Of a DNA stretch of 21,914 bases, positions 21,703 through 21,914 are shown piece by piece (positions within the stretch are counted from its first letter, which is position 1; each line of letters opens with the position of its first letter). A program made the position numbers and the translations under genes. The stretch comes from an uncultured Eubacteriales bacterium (GTDB lineage Bacteria > Bacillota > Clostridia > Peptostreptococcales > Anaerovoracaceae), in assembly GCA_902797345.1 (NCBI GenBank), contig CADBSL010000073.1, forward strand, positions 1 to 21,914, written 5' to 3'. The notes beneath the pieces are model-generated. The model was given only the letters and a program-made list of their open reading frames with translations, was not told the DNA's origin and did not search any database.

Positions 21703-21914
21703 ATGGATGTAGAACGAAAAGACAACGAACCGAAGAGAAAAGGCCGCAGAAAAAAGTATCTGGATCTGTCCACATTGATCGACGCGGATCAGGTCCGGGA
21801 ACCGGATCCACCCTCCTTTGTGGTATCCTGCTCCATTTGCGGCAGCACCAAAAACGTCGGATGCTTCAAAAACAAGCATATCTGTACACGGTGCATCAAA
21901 TACATCAAAGAACG
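21703..21914 (+). CDS. Small zinc-ribbon protein, 3' end cut by the window edge (CsfB/Gin-like?)
   Basis: Seventy codons are visible from ATG 21703, with GAGGAG 7 nt upstream. The N-terminus is highly basic (KRKGRRKKYLDL, residues 11-22), followed by a Pro/Asp-rich linker and a zinc ribbon with two CxxC pairs (CSIC and CTRC) about 14 residues apart, ending ICTRCIKYIKE. The spacing and the KNxG...xIC pattern recall the anti-sigma-G factor Gin (CsfB), but the basic N-terminal extension is unlike it and the match is by memory only. It could equally be an unrelated small DNA- or RNA-binding ribbon. It has a strong promoter with operator-like symmetry. Confidence 0.75.
   Translation, partial: MDVERKDNEPKRKGRRKKYLDLSTLIDADQVREPDPPSFVVSCSICGSTKNVGCFKNKHICTRCIKYIKE

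Noticed and set aside
21654..21914. Open frame starting at ATG just after the TATAGT -10 and overlapping the zinc-ribbon gene
   Set aside because: No RBS, the ATG overlaps the promoter -10, and the sequence is the out-of-frame reading of the zinc-ribbon gene.

Overview
This window is a stretch of core chromosome from a low-G+C-phylum bacterium (Bacillota). It is most likely a member of class Clostridia with a moderately GC-rich genome, judged by eye to be in the mid-50s percent GC with heavy use of CGG, ATC and CTG codons. The evidence is gene content and order. The series dapF, yicC, remA, gmk, rpoZ, priA, def, fmt, rsmB, stp, PASTA kinase, rsgA, rpe, thiN, with rpmB on the opposite strand and then asp23 and recG, follows the arrangement known from Bacillus subtilis around yloA-yloU. 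The recG-rsmD-coaD continuation and the YugP-type peptidase between fmt and rsmB are typical of Clostridia. The family cannot be fixed from the sequence alone.

Layout. (a) 1-5365, minus strand, read right to left: asp23 (Gls24-like), recG, rsmD, coaD, a coiled-coil V-ATPase-H-like protein, an intrinsic terminator, then the 5' part of tmcAL, which runs off the left edge. Promoters are visible before asp23 and before rsmD. (b) 5454-5793, plus strand: rpmB alone, with its own strong promoter and terminator. (c) 5845-19724, minus strand: a compact block of 15 genes from dapF down to thiN, mostly with gaps under 25 nt or with overlaps. Promoters are visible before dapF and before remA, and an intrinsic terminator follows rpoZ. 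(d) 19743-21914, plus strand: rqcH, divergent from dapF, then a promoter with dyad symmetry and the start of a small zinc-ribbon protein that runs off the right edge.

How the genes work together. Most serve translation: tRNA modification (tmcAL), initiator-Met formylation and deformylation (fmt, def), 16S rRNA methylation (rsmB, rsmD), small-subunit maturation (rsgA), ribosomal protein L28 and ribosome-associated quality control (rqcH). Others cover replication restart and repair (priA, recG), transcription (rpoZ, remA), RNA turnover (yicC), nucleotide, cofactor and carbon supply (gmk, coaD, thiN, rpe), lysine/peptidoglycan precursors (dapF) and a Ser/Thr kinase-phosphatase pair that senses the cell wall (pknB, stp).

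No mobile element, CRISPR array, tRNA or rRNA gene was seen. I found no convincing new multi-gene system. The unusual points are local: genes missing from conserved positions (coaBC, rlmN, fakA), a tandem Tyr/acidic repeat next to a poly-Lys block in the kinase, phased repeats in the remA promoter, overlapping divergent promoters, and an operator-like promoter before the terminal zinc-ribbon gene. All genes are contiguous; the longest non-coding stretch is about 180 nt (5366-5549).
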